Below, piece after piece: positions 17,706-25,895 of a DNA stretch of 64,000 bases (position 1 is its first letter; the number at the start of each line of letters is the position of its first letter). This DNA comes from Thiohalophilus sp. Lineage in GTDB: Bacteria; Pseudomonadota; Gammaproteobacteria; UBA6429; Thiohalophilaceae. The stretch lies in contig NZ_JAXHLN010000003.1 in the NCBI RefSeq assembly GCF_034522235.1, forward strand, positions 2,418,001 to 2,482,000, read 5' to 3'. The position numbers were made by a program, and so were the translations under genes. Under the pieces are notes generated by a model. It saw only the letters and a list, made by a program, of their open reading frames with translations, made no database searches and was not told the origin of the DNA.

Positions 17706-17765
17706 TCTCCAGGCTCCTAGGTGTAGGTGTAGGTGTAGGTCAGGTTGCGCGCAGCGCTACCTGAC
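17703..17765. repeat. Degenerate 7/6-bp tandem array plus dispersed hairpin
   Basis: TAGTCTC-CAGGCTC-CTAGGTG (7-bp period) begins at the stop of the Rossmann-fold gene and runs into three copies of TAGGTG (6-bp). It is followed by a hairpin, GTCAGGT-T-GCGC/GCGC-T-ACCTGAC, at 17739-17765. The same hairpin occurs in inverted form at 59295-59321. Confidence 0.8.
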
Positions 17766-17888
17766 ATTCTCCGTATCGGCAGGGATGTCACGCAGGCTAA
17801 CGCCAGCGTGACCGACAGAATTCGTTATTTAGATTCTGACGAGAAAGGATTTGTTCCGAGCTTCCCGGGCGTCTGGAGCAAAAGCACC

Positions 17889-18791
17889 CTAGTTCTTTGC
17901 GGGGGAAGAAGTATCGTGGTCTGTGCGGACCTGCTCCAATTGCCGGCACAGGGTCTCGGCCCCCTGCAGGATGCGCACGGTGTGGCGTTGCAGATGATCG
18001 GGCTGGATCATAAAGAGGTGATCCTGCGCCACCGCCGGAATCGATTTCCAGCGCTGCCAGCGTTCGATCCATTCGGCATGTTGCTCGCCCATACCGCCGA
18101 TCACGATAGCCTGCGGCGCTCTTGCGATCACCGCTTCTTCTGAAATTTGCGGCGTCAGACTGACCGTCTCGCCGAAGACATTATGCCCGCCGCACAAACG
18201 GATCACATCGCCGATCAGGTGTTCATCATTAACCGTCATCAACGGCCGATCCCATATCTGGTAAAAGACTTTGACCGGTTGCCGGTCGCTGAAACGCTGC
18301 AAATATTCGAGGCGATTCTTGAACTCGACGATCACCGTCTCGGCTTGTTGTTGATTACCGGTCAATACCGCCAGGCGCCGCAGGGTATCGGGGATATCGG
18401 TCAGGCGGCGGGGTTCATTGATGAACAACGGCAGATCGAAACGCCGGAGCTTTTCCAGGTCGGCCGGATTATTGCCGCTTTGCCAGCCGACCACCAGATC
18501 CGGCTCAAGGGTTACAATGCGTTCCAGATCCAGCGCGTTATACCCGCCGACTCGTGGAATCGATTCGGCGGCCTCGGGATAATCACTGTAATTGACCGCT
18601 CCCACCACGCGCTCGCCGGCGCCGATGCTGAACAGCAACTCGGTAATGTGCGGCGCCAGGCTGACGATGCGCCGGGCCGGCTGATCCAGCTGGACCTTCT
18701 GCCCGGTATAATCAGTGACGCTGAAGGTCCCGGCGCTCGCCAGCCCGGCGAACAGACAGAGCCAGCCTGTTGCGATCCAACGATATTTCAT
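17889..18791 (-). CDS. btuF: Periplasmic cobalamin-binding protein BtuF
   Basis: The 300-residue protein has a signal peptide (about 1-20, ending LASAG) and the class-III solute-binding plan of BtuF: RIVSLAPHITELLFSIGAGE (about 40-59), VVGAVNYSDYPEAAESIPRV, a DLVVGWQSGN segment and a long connecting helix. It would deliver cobalamin or cobinamide to a BtuCD importer, but no BtuC or BtuD gene is in the window. The start overlaps the stop of cobC by 4 bases. The family also binds haem and siderophores, but the overlap with cobalamin genes supports BtuF. Confidence 0.85.
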   Translation of the reverse strand: MKYRWIATGWLCLFAGLASAGTFSVTDYTGQKVQLDQPARRIVSLAPHITELLFSIGAGERVVGAVNYSDYPEAAESIPRVGGYNALDLERIVTLEPDLVVGWQSGNNPADLEKLRRFDLPLFINEPRRLTDIPDTLRRLAVLTGNQQQAETVIVEFKNRLEYLQRFSDRQPVKVFYQIWDRPLMTVNDEHLIGDVIRLCGGHNVFGETVSLTPQISEEAVIARAPQAIVIGGMGEQHAEWIERWQRWKSIPAVAQDHLFMIQPDHLQRHTVRILQGAETLCRQLEQVRTDHDTSSPAKN

Positions 18792-19831
18792 GCCTGCACC
18801 GCCTGGTTGCGTTTCGATGGATGAATCTGTGCCAGCGCGATCCCGAGTCGCTGCCAGTCGGCCTCCTCGCCCGGCAGCCCCAGGCGCAAACCGGGACCGC
18901 CGGCGGCCGGGTCAAAATAGCGGCTCCAGATCCCTGCATGGGCCAGCTGCTCGTGCAGCGCGCGTGCCGTCGATGTCGGCAACCAGGCAAACAGCGGCGA
19001 ATGACCGCCGACCGGCAAACCGTATTCACTGAGCAAGTGCACCAGTCGTTCGCTGGCCCGGGGCAGTTGCTCGCGCATCCGCTGCTGCCAGGCGTCATCC
19101 GCCAGCGCCGCCTGCATGATGAAGCGGGCCGGGCCGGCTACGGCCCAGGGGCCAAGCCGCTCGGACAGTGCCGCGAGCAGCCCGGTCTCGCCCAGCACGA
19201 AGCCCCCGCGCAGCCCGGGCAGGCCGAAGAACTTGCCGATGGAGCGCAACACGATCAGCCCCGGCCGAGCGCTGTGGGCGGCCAGACTCAGTTCGGGCGT
19301 CGCATCGATAAAGGCCTCGTCCACCACCAGCCAGCCCCCGCGGGCCTGCAGGCGCCGGTGCCAGTCGAGCAGTTGTGCGGGCGCAAAGCGGTGGCCGGTG
19401 GGGTTGTTGGGATTGACCACCACCAGCACATCCAGCGTATCGAGTTGCGAATCGAGGCTGTCCTCGAGGGTATCTCCGTGGGTATTCAGGCGCAGTGGCA
19501 CCAGCGTATGGCCACCCTGCTGCCAGCGCCAGGCGTGTTCGTTGTAGCTCGGGGAGAGCACCCCGACGCGGCCGGGGGCGCGCAGGCCCGGCAACAGCTG
19601 GATGGCCTGCTGCGAGCCGGCCACCGGCAGCAGCGCGGGCGCACCGTAATAATCGCGGGCGATGTCGATCAGACCGTCGTCCTGCTGGGGCAGCTGCTGC
19701 CAGACACGCGGCGGCAGCGACGGCACCGGATACGCCCCGGGATTGATCCCGGTCGACAGATCCAGCCACGCGTCCGGTGCCCGCCCGTAACGGCGTGCCG
19801 CTTCCAGCAGATTACCCCCATGTTGTGGCAA
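18788..19831 (-). CDS. cobC: Threonine-phosphate decarboxylase / aminopropanol-forming enzyme CobC (CobD in Salmonella)
   Basis: The 347-residue PLP enzyme of aminotransferase fold I starts HGGNLLEAARRYG and DLSTGINPGAYP, typical of CobC/CobD. It has VVVNPNNPTGHRF (about residues 135-147), WLVVDEAFID (about 168-177), and the PLP lysine in LRSIGKFFGLPGLRGGFVLG (about 194-213). It makes (R)-1-aminopropan-2-ol phosphate from threonine phosphate for attachment to adenosylcobyric acid. It overlaps cbiB by 20 bases and btuF by 4 bases, so cbiB-cobC-btuF form one unit. The following partner step is done by CbiB. Note that the phosphatase at 23434 also bears the name CobC in another nomenclature. Confidence 0.9.
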   Translation of the reverse strand: MPQHGGNLLEAARRYGRAPDAWLDLSTGINPGAYPVPSLPPRVWQQLPQQDDGLIDIARDYYGAPALLPVAGSQQAIQLLPGLRAPGRVGVLSPSYNEHAWRWQQGGHTLVPLRLNTHGDTLEDSLDSQLDTLDVLVVVNPNNPTGHRFAPAQLLDWHRRLQARGGWLVVDEAFIDATPELSLAAHSARPGLIVLRSIGKFFGLPGLRGGFVLGETGLLAALSERLGPWAVAGPARFIMQAALADDAWQQRMREQLPRASERLVHLLSEYGLPVGGHSPLFAWLPTSTARALHEQLAHAGIWSRYFDPAAGGPGLRLGLPGEEADWQRLGIALAQIHPSKRNQAVQA

Positions 19832-20750
19832 ACAGACCTCCTGCGATCGCGATGATCACCAGCCATAAAATCAGCGTGTATTGTACGAGACGCACCGCCC
19901 GGGTGATATCACCCACCCGGGCAGGGGGGCCGGCACCCAGCGGCGGCCGCTCGCGCAGCGCGCCATGATAATTGACCGGGCCCCCCAGCGTCCGGTTCAG
20001 CGCCCCGGCGCCGCTGGCCATCACCACGCCGGGATTGATGCCTTCCCAGTGCGGCGCCTGGGTCCGCCAGCAGCGCAGGGCCTGGCGAGTGTGGCCCAGC
20101 AGGGCATAGCTCAGGGCAGTCAGCCGCGCCGGCAGCCAGTTCAGACCATCGTCCAGACGCGCCGCCAGGGTGCCGAAATCCCGGTAGCGGTCGTTACGAT
20201 AACCCCACATCGCATCCAGGGTATTGGCCAGCCGGAAGAGCACCACCCCCGGCGCGCCGAGCAGCAGGAACCAGAACAGGGTGGCGAATACCGCGTCGTT
20301 GCCGTTCTCCAGCACCGATTCCACCGTGGCGGCGCTGATCTGCGAGGCATCCAGCACCCCGGTATCCCGACTGACCAGCATCGCCACGGCGTGGCGCGCC
20401 CCGTCCAGATCCGCCTGCTCCAGCTTGCGGGCGACCCGCCGCGCATGTTGCGCCAGCGAGCGGCCGCCCAGGGCCAGATAAAGCAACAGCAACTCGAGCA
20501 CGGCCCCGCCCCACAGCGGCAGAACCATCACCAGCCAGGCGGTCAGCCCCACCGGCGGCGCCACCAGCAACAGCCAACCGAGCAGGCCGCGCCAGCGCCG
20601 CCGCGCGGCACTCACCGAAGGTGGCCCGTAAACCCGGGCTTCCAGCCAGAGAACCAGGCGACCAAACCCGGCCAGCGGATGATAACGCCGGGGATCGCCC
20701 AGCCACTGGTCCAGCACCACGGCCGCCAGCACGATCGCGACGCTCAGCAT
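19812..20750 (-). CDS. cbiB: Adenosylcobinamide-phosphate synthase CbiB (CobD)
   Basis: The 312-residue membrane protein begins LSVAIVLAAVVLDQWLGDPR with the family motif G-D-P-x-x-x-H-P. It also has SRDTGVLDASQISAATVESV (about residues 146-165), ENGNDAVFATLFWFLLLGAP and WGYRNDRYRDFGTLAARLDD. It joins aminopropanol phosphate to adenosylcobyric acid at the inner membrane. ATG 20750 is chosen because family members start 10-20 residues before G-D-P; ATG 20777 would add nine residues. No strong ribosome site is visible for either. It is divergent from cobQ, sharing a promoter region of under 80 bases. Confidence 0.92.
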   Translation of the reverse strand: MLSVAIVLAAVVLDQWLGDPRRYHPLAGFGRLVLWLEARVYGPPSVSAARRRWRGLLGWLLLVAPPVGLTAWLVMVLPLWGGAVLELLLLYLALGGRSLAQHARRVARKLEQADLDGARHAVAMLVSRDTGVLDASQISAATVESVLENGNDAVFATLFWFLLLGAPGVVLFRLANTLDAMWGYRNDRYRDFGTLAARLDDGLNWLPARLTALSYALLGHTRQALRCWRTQAPHWEGINPGVVMASGAGALNRTLGGPVNYHGALRERPPLGAGPPARVGDITRAVRLVQYTLILWLVIIAIAGGLFATTWG

Positions 20751-20824
20751 CGGGTTTGTGACCCGGCAGGGGGGCATTCTGTATTAAAATAGCGGATTCG
20801 TTTCACTGGATACCGGATGTTATT

Positions 20825-22291
20825 TTGAGAACCTCTCGCGCCCTGATGATCCAGGGCACCACCTCCGATGCCGGCAAAAGCATCATGGTCACCGGCCTGT
20901 GCCGGCTGTTTGCCAATCGTGGCCAGCGCGTCGCGCCGTTCAAGCCACAGAATATGGCGCTCAACAGCGCGGTCTCCACGGACGGCGGCGAGATCGGCCG
21001 GGCCCAGGCGGTGCAGGCGCAGGCCGCGCGGCTGGCCCCGCACACGGACATGAACCCGGTGCTGATCAAACCCGCCAGCGACACCGGGGCGCAGATCATC
21101 ATTCAGGGCCGGGCGCTGGGAAACATGGACGCGGTAGAATACCACCAATACAAACAGACCGCGAAAACCGCGGTGCTGGACTCCTGGCAGCGGCTGGCGA
21201 ACCAGTATGAGCTGTTATTCGTCGAGGGCGCCGGCAGCCCCGCCGAAATCAATCTGCGCGAACACGATATCGCCAACATGGGCTTCGCCGAGGCGGTGGA
21301 CTGCCCGGTGGTGCTGGTCGCCGACATCGATCGCGGCGGCGTCTTCGCCCAGCTGGTCGGCACCGTGCAACTGCTTGCTCCCTCGGAGCGCAAACGGATC
21401 AAGGGCTTTATCATCAACCGCTTTCGCGGCGACGTCAGCCTGCTGCAACCGGGCCTCGACTGGCTGGAACGAGAGACCGGCATCCCGGTACTGGGGGTGA
21501 TTCCCTATCTGATGAATCTGCAGATCGACGCCGAGGACAGCCTCAACCTTGAACAGCAGTGTGACACTGACCGGCCTTTTGAGGTCATCGTCCCGCTGCT
21601 GCCGCGGATCAGCAACCATACCGACTTCAATCCCCTGCGCGTGGATCCGCGTATCAACTTTCACTATATCAGCCCCCACGATCCGATCCCGCCGGCGGAT
21701 CTGATCCTCCTGCCCGGCAGCAAGAACGTGCGCGCCGATCGCCAGTGGCTGACCGAGCACGGCTGGGACGCCGCCATCGCCCGGCATCTGCGTTACGGCG
21801 GCAAGCTGATCGGCATCTGCGGCGGTTTTCAGATGCTGGGCGAGCAGCTGCACGATCCGCAGGGAGTGGAAGGGCCGCCCGGTTCGACAACCGGACTCGG
21901 TTATCTGCCCATGGAAACCACCCTGGAACCGGTCAAACAACTGCACAACGTGCAGGGTCGCCTGACCATTGCCGGTGTCCCGGTCAGCGGTTATGAAATT
22001 CACATGGGCCACACGCAAGGTCCCGCCTGCGCGTCCCCGGCCGTGATCCTCGACGATCGCCACGACGGGGCGATATCGAGCGATAACAATGTCATGGGAA
22101 CATATCTGCATGGCCTATTCGACGAACCCCGGGCCTGCCAGGCCCTGCTGGAATGGGCCGGACTTGCCCGGCAATCGGAACCACAACCGGACTATCAACA
22201 ACTGCAGGAAGCCGCCATCGACCGACTGGCCACTACACTCGAACAGCACCTGGACATAGCCAAACTAAAAAACATTATAGGCCTGGAGTAG
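20825..22291 (+). CDS. cobQ: Cobyric acid synthase CobQ (CbiP)
   Basis: The 488-residue protein has the N-terminal ATPase domain [20 protein letters not shown] (about residues 7-26), [13 protein letters not shown], and [20 protein letters not shown]. The C-terminal glutamine amidotransferase domain has the nucleophile in [13 protein letters not shown] (about 331-343) and [12 protein letters not shown]. It amidates four carboxylates of adenosylcobyrinic a,c-diamide. The likely start is TTG 20825 because the upstream ATG at 20817 meets a stop after three codons; ATG 20846 would remove the first seven residues. It is transcribed alone, divergent from cbiB. Confidence 0.95.
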   Translation: MRTSRALMIQGTTSDAGKSIMVTGLCRLFANRGQRVAPFKPQNMALNSAVSTDGGEIGRAQAVQAQAARLAPHTDMNPVLIKPASDTGAQIIIQGRALGNMDAVEYHQYKQTAKTAVLDSWQRLANQYELLFVEGAGSPAEINLREHDIANMGFAEAVDCPVVLVADIDRGGVFAQLVGTVQLLAPSERKRIKGFIINRFRGDVSLLQPGLDWLERETGIPVLGVIPYLMNLQIDAEDSLNLEQQCDTDRPFEVIVPLLPRISNHTDFNPLRVDPRINFHYISPHDPIPPADLILLPGSKNVRADRQWLTEHGWDAAIARHLRYGGKLIGICGGFQMLGEQLHDPQGVEGPPGSTTGLGYLPMETTLEPVKQLHNVQGRLTIAGVPVSGYEIHMGHTQGPACASPAVILDDRHDGAISSDNNVMGTYLHGLFDEPRACQALLEWAGLARQSEPQPDYQQLQEAAIDRLATTLEQHLDIAKLKNIIGLE

Positions 22292-22672
22292 CATTAGCTT
22301 TTTTCGCGTGCGCCGATCCTGCAGACAGGAACAATCTACTCCCTCTCCCTCAGGGAGAGGGTGGGGGTGAGGGGATATCAATCAGGCTCTGGCGTATCCT
22401 TTCAAGGACATCCCGGGTATTTACCAAAACGTCATGATTCCAAAATCGTGCATGTGCCTTGAATTTTGATCCCCTCACCCTGTCCCTCTCCCGGAGGGAG
22501 AGGGGACCTTTCTTCCCTGATTTTGTCATTTTTCATCCATGTTGGTGTAATGAAAAAAATAAACTAAATATCAAACCCCCATCCAATTATTACACTCTGC
22601 CAACTGATGACTGCCAACTGCCAACTCATCTCAGAACTCAGAACTCAGAACTCAGAACTCAGAACTCAGAAC
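22292..22672. repeat. Repeat-filled gap between cobQ and cobS
   Basis: No gene is present. At 22338-22372 and 22469-22505 lie mirrored copies of a palindrome built on CCCTCTCCCTCAGGGAGAGGG with a GGTGAGGGG flank; together they form an inverted repeat of about 40-base arms around a 95-base spacer. From 22600 a tandem array with strict 7-bp period begins (CCAACTG, ATGACTG, CCAACTG, CCAACTC, ATCTCAG, then eight AACTCAG) and runs to 22690, into the 3' end of cobS. Confidence 0.9.
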
Positions 22673-22690
22673 TCAGAACTCAGAACTCAG
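22600..22690. repeat. Thirteen-unit heptanucleotide array entering cobS
   Basis: Thirteen consecutive 7-base units, the last eight identical (AACTCAG, 22635-22690). On the minus strand the unit is CTGAGTT, so TGA recurs every seven bases and falls in each reading frame in turn. The stop codon of cobS (22673-22675) is one of these TGAs and its last codons are made of repeat sequence. Confidence 0.95.
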
Positions 22691-23437
22691 AACTATTAGA
22701 CACAGCAACACCGCTTCGGTAATTTCGATCAGGGCCCCGGCGGTATCGCCGGTGGTGCCACCGAGCCGCTGTTGCATGATCGCGCGCAACACGATAAAGA
22801 CCACGACCATCCCGACGATCAACAACCAGCCCGTCTCGATCAACACGGTCACGGCCACAGCGATTAACAATAGCCACAGCCACGCTGTCTTGCGCGGCAG
22901 GTGTTCGGTGGCAGCCGAGCCCATGCCGCCGGAGCGAACATAGGGCGTGGTCAGAAACAGCAACATCACCTGCAAGCGTGCCAGCACCGGAATGACCAGC
23001 AACTGCGGGCAGAATGCCCAGGTCATTTCGCCGAGCGCGGCGAATTTGAGCAGCAGAACCACGACGATCGCCGTTACCCCGGCCGGTCCGGCGTAAGGGT
23101 CTTTCATGATCGCCAGGGTCCGTTCGCGATCGCCGAACCCGCCCAGCCAGGCATCGGCGCTGTCGGCCAGTCCGTCCAGATGCAGGGCACCGGTGATGCC
23201 CACCCAGCACAACACCAGTAACCCGGCCAGCAGCAAAGACGCCTCGCTGTTTGCAACAACCTGTAGCAACCACCACACCAGTAGCAACAGGCCCCCGATC
23301 AACAATCCCACCACGGGATAGAACAACACCGACCAGCCGGCGATCGCCGCCTGATTGGCAGTAGCATAACGGGGCAGACGCAGGGGAATACGCGTCAGCA
23401 ATTGCAGTGCGGTGATCAGGGCCTGCAGCGCGCTCAT
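22673..23437 (-). CDS. cobS: Adenosylcobinamide-GDP ribazoletransferase CobS (cobalamin synthase)
   Basis: The 254-residue membrane protein has ALQLLTRIPLRLPR at the N-terminus, ALHLDGLADSADAWLGGFGD (about residues 76-95), RERTLAIMKDPYAGPAGVTA and SGGMGSAATEHLP, the characteristic CobS motifs, with several membrane helices. It condenses AdoCbi-GDP with alpha-ribazole (phosphate). ATG 23437 is chosen because it starts the family-typical sequence and overlaps the cobC stop as ATGA; the open frame extends upstream but does not look like CobS. The C-terminal residues (Ser-Ser-Glu-Phe-stop) are encoded by the heptanucleotide array, so the original end may have been changed. Confidence 0.94.
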   Translation of the reverse strand: MSALQALITALQLLTRIPLRLPRYATANQAAIAGWSVLFYPVVGLLIGGLLLLVWWLLQVVANSEASLLLAGLLVLCWVGITGALHLDGLADSADAWLGGFGDRERTLAIMKDPYAGPAGVTAIVVVLLLKFAALGEMTWAFCPQLLVIPVLARLQVMLLFLTTPYVRSGGMGSAATEHLPRKTAWLWLLLIAVAVTVLIETGWLLIVGMVVVFIVLRAIMQQRLGGTTGDTAGALIEITEAVLLCLIVLSSEF

Positions 23438-24051
23438 TTGAGCTGGCCGCCGTGGAAGATCAGCCGGGGCAGTTGTTGACCCTCGTGGGATTCGATCTCG
23501 ATACGGGTAATCCCGGCCAGGTCCACGCGCAAACGAAACATGCTCGACAACGGCATATTCAGCACATGGCGCAGGATCATTCGAATCATCCCGGCATGCC
23601 CGACCACCAGCAGATGTTCGCCGGCATGTTGTTGCAACAGGTCTTCCCACGCACCGATCACCCGCTGCTCGAACTCGTGCAGGGTCTCGGCGCCGGGTGG
23701 CGTATTGTTAAGCGGATCGGACCAGAAACGAAACAACCGCTGTTGATCCTCGGCCATCAACTCTTCTGCGCTACGCCCTTCCCATTCGCCGAAGCCGATC
23801 TCCATCAGACGCGGTTCCGGCCGCAGCGGCAGGCTATGACGTTCGGCCAGCTCCCGTGCAAAGTCATGGCATCGGCATAAACTGGAAGTCACAATGCGAT
23901 CCCAGGGGCAGTGATCGGCCACCGCTTCGCGCATCTGCCGCCAACCCAGTTCGCTTAACGGATCATCGATCTGCCCGCGATAGCGCTTGCCGCCCACCGG
24001 TTCGCCGTGGCGCAGCAGGTCAACCGTCGTTACTACAGATTTTTCAGCCAT
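23434..24051 (-). CDS. cobC: Alpha-ribazole-5'-phosphate phosphatase CobC (histidine phosphatase family)
   Basis: The 205-residue protein has the phosphohistidine signature LLRHGEPVGGKRYRGQIDDP (about residues 12-31), the family ITSSLCRCHDFARELA-like segment (here VTSSLCRC), FGEWEGRSAEEL and the second catalytic His in LLVVGHAGMIRMIL. It would remove the phosphate of alpha-ribazole phosphate or adenosylcobalamin phosphate in the last steps of cobalamin synthesis. ATG 24051 is used rather than the TTG six bases upstream. The stop overlaps cobS by 4 bases. Without its cob neighbours it could be mistaken for a phosphoglycerate mutase. Confidence 0.88.
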   Translation of the reverse strand: MAEKSVVTTVDLLRHGEPVGGKRYRGQIDDPLSELGWRQMREAVADHCPWDRIVTSSLCRCHDFARELAERHSLPLRPEPRLMEIGFGEWEGRSAEELMAEDQQRLFRFWSDPLNNTPPGAETLHEFEQRVIGAWEDLLQQHAGEHLLVVGHAGMIRMILRHVLNMPLSSMFRLRVDLAGITRIEIESHEGQQLPRLIFHGGQLK

Positions 24052-24103
24052 AATCAAGTTCGTTTTTTTACCACAGAGGACGCCAGGGTCTGGCTATAAA
24101 TGT

Positions 24104-24246
24104 TGAATTCTGAATTTTGAATTTTGAATTTTTGTACCCGGGGACGTGAACACATCCAGTAGCTCTCATACCTGGGAGATATCAAGCCAATGATCTCCGC
24201 CGCAAATTGATATTAATTCAGCATTCAAAATTCAAAATTCAAAATT
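24104..24246. repeat. Mirrored TGAATTT arrays between cobT and cobC
   Basis: Four heptads TGAATTC/TGAATTT at 24104-24131 and their inverted counterpart (AATTCAGCATTCAAAATTC and on) at 24214-24246 are separated by about 80 bases. They could pair into a stem of about 28 bp. The gap of 248 bases between cobT and cobC holds nothing else recognisable except an outer flank, ACCACAGAGG, partly matched by CTGCCTCTGCG at the other side. Confidence 0.85.
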
Positions 24247-24299
24247 ATTTTCTGCCTCTGCGTTAATTTCCAGAATATCTTAAAGAAGAGGTATGACAG

Positions 24300-25364
24300 T
24301 CAATCATCCCCCGCCTCTTTGTTTGAGACCGCCGCCTCTTCGAATGTGGCCATGCCGTTATGCAACGCGCAGGCATGGCGCAGCAGTGACAGGGCCACGG
24401 CCGCCCCGCTGCCCTCGCCCAGGCGCATGCCGAGATCGAGCAGCGGCACGGCTCCCAGCGCATCCAGGATCGCCCGGTGACCCGGCTCGGCGGAGCGGTG
24501 GCTGTAGATAAACCATTGACTGCAGCCGGGTAACAATCGTTCAGCGATCAGCGCCGCGACGCTGCAGATAAACCCGTCCACCAGCACCGGCAGGCCACGC
24601 TGGGCGGCATGCATAAACGCCCCGCTCAGAGCCGCGATCTCAAAGCCGCCGAAACAGCAAAGCATCTGCTGCACATCATCGGGATCGAGCGCGTGCCAGG
24701 CGATCGCCGCGTCGATCACCTCGGCCTTGTGTCGCACACCGGCATCATCCAGTCCGGTGCCGGGTCCGACCAGTTCCCGGGCCGGTTGCTGCAACAATAC
24801 ACACCCCAGTGCCGCGGCCGAGGTGGTGTTGGCGATGCCCATCTCACCACCGATATAGATCTGGCTTCCGTCTTCCAGTGCGCGTTGTACCGAATCGCGG
24901 CCCGCCTTCAGCGCCTGCTCTCCCTGTTGGGGTGTCATGGCCGGTTGCCGGCTGAAGTCGGCCGTGCCTTCGCTAATGCGCTGGTCGACCACCCCCGGCA
25001 GTTTACCCGGATCGTGCGCGGTACCGACATTGACCACTTCCAGGCGGGCATGCTGTTGCGCCGCCAGGACGCTGATCGCGGCACCGCCACGGGTAAAGTT
25101 GCGCACCATCTCGGTGGTGACGATTTGCGGAAAGGCGGATACGCCCTGATGGGCGACGCCGTGATCGGCGGCAAATACCGCGATCCAGCTGTGTTCGATC
25201 ACCGGTGTCGGGTTCGCCTGCAGGCCGGCCAGTTGAATGGCCAGTGACTCCAGTCGACCGAGTGACCCCGGTGGCTTGGTCAATTGGCCCTGCCGCTGTT
25301 GCGCGGCGTGCCGAGCACTTACATCGATCGTGTGGACAGGCTGCTGCAGCCAGGGTGAGGTCAT
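24300..25364 (-). CDS. cobT: Nicotinate-nucleotide-dimethylbenzimidazole phosphoribosyltransferase CobT
   Basis: The 354-residue protein has LTKPPGSLGRLESLAIQLAG (about residues 29-48), VFAADHGVAHQGVSAFPQIVT (in short, the ADHGV motif), GEMGIANTTSAAALGC, and the C-terminal ALDALGAVPLLDLGMRLGEG with the conserved catalytic Glu in the G-E-G-S-G motif. It makes alpha-ribazole phosphate from DMB (from BluB) and nicotinate mononucleotide. It starts 3 bases after cobU in the same operon. Confidence 0.96.
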   Translation of the reverse strand: MTSPWLQQPVHTIDVSARHAAQQRQGQLTKPPGSLGRLESLAIQLAGLQANPTPVIEHSWIAVFAADHGVAHQGVSAFPQIVTTEMVRNFTRGGAAISVLAAQQHARLEVVNVGTAHDPGKLPGVVDQRISEGTADFSRQPAMTPQQGEQALKAGRDSVQRALEDGSQIYIGGEMGIANTTSAAALGCVLLQQPARELVGPGTGLDDAGVRHKAEVIDAAIAWHALDPDDVQQMLCCFGGFEIAALSGAFMHAAQRGLPVLVDGFICSVAALIAERLLPGCSQWFIYSHRSAEPGHRAILDALGAVPLLDLGMRLGEGSGAAVALSLLRHACALHNGMATFEEAAVSNKEAGDD

Positions 25365-25367
25365 GAC

Positions 25368-25880
25368 TTATCCTTTGAGTATTTGCGGCAATCCGGCCGT
25401 GATCAGGGTCACCCGATCACACACCCGGGCAAGGCGCTGATGCAGGCGGCCGGTTTCATCGGCAAAGCGACGCGACAGCGGATCGGCGGGAATGATGCCC
25501 TGCCCCACTTCGTTACTGACAAACAACAGATCGGCCTGCAACGACGGCAGGCAGGCCAGCAGTTTGTTCTGTTCCTGTTCCAGCCGTTGCGGATCGCTGT
25601 CGAGTAACAGGTTGGTCAGCCACAGGGTCAGACAGTCGATCAGTATAATTGCCCTGGGATCATCCCTTTTCTGCAAGGCATCGCCCAGCGCCAGCGGTTC
25701 TTCAATGACCTGCCAAGCGGCGGGTCGATCCTGTTGATGGCGACGAATGCGTTCGGCCATCTCGGCATCGCCGGCGGTGGCCGTTGCGATCAGGATGACC
25801 GGTTTGCCGCTGTCCTGCGCCAATTGCTGGGCATAGCGACTTTTACCGGAGCGGACACCGCCAAGGATCAATTGCTGCAT
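25368..25880 (-). CDS. cobU: Adenosylcobinamide kinase / adenosylcobinamide-phosphate guanylyltransferase CobU
   Basis: The 170-residue protein starts with the P-loop LILGGVRSGKSRYAQQLA (about residues 4-21), then VILIATATAGDAEMAERIRRH with the guanylylated His region, IILIDCLTLWLTNLL, and FVSNEVGQGIIPADPLSRRF. This is the bifunctional CobU/CobP. It phosphorylates adenosylcobinamide and activates it with GMP. It lies 15 bases after ampE and 3 bases before cobT, in a run ampD-ampE-cobU-cobT-cobC-cobS on the minus strand. Confidence 0.96.
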   Translation of the reverse strand: MQQLILGGVRSGKSRYAQQLAQDSGKPVILIATATAGDAEMAERIRRHQQDRPAAWQVIEEPLALGDALQKRDDPRAIILIDCLTLWLTNLLLDSDPQRLEQEQNKLLACLPSLQADLLFVSNEVGQGIIPADPLSRRFADETGRLHQRLARVCDRVTLITAGLPQILKG

Positions 25881-25895
25881 GAGTTGGAACGAAAA

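Noticed and set aside
17889-18791. Haem- or siderophore-binding periplasmic protein
   Set aside because: The family is broad, but 4-base overlap with cobC and the B12 gene context favour BtuF.
18770-19855. 361-residue open frame opposite cobC
   Set aside because: Complement of a clear PLP enzyme; rich in Gln/Arg/Pro as expected for a shadow.
22600-22690. CRISPR array
   Set aside because: The repeat unit is 7 bp without spacers and no cas gene is in the window.
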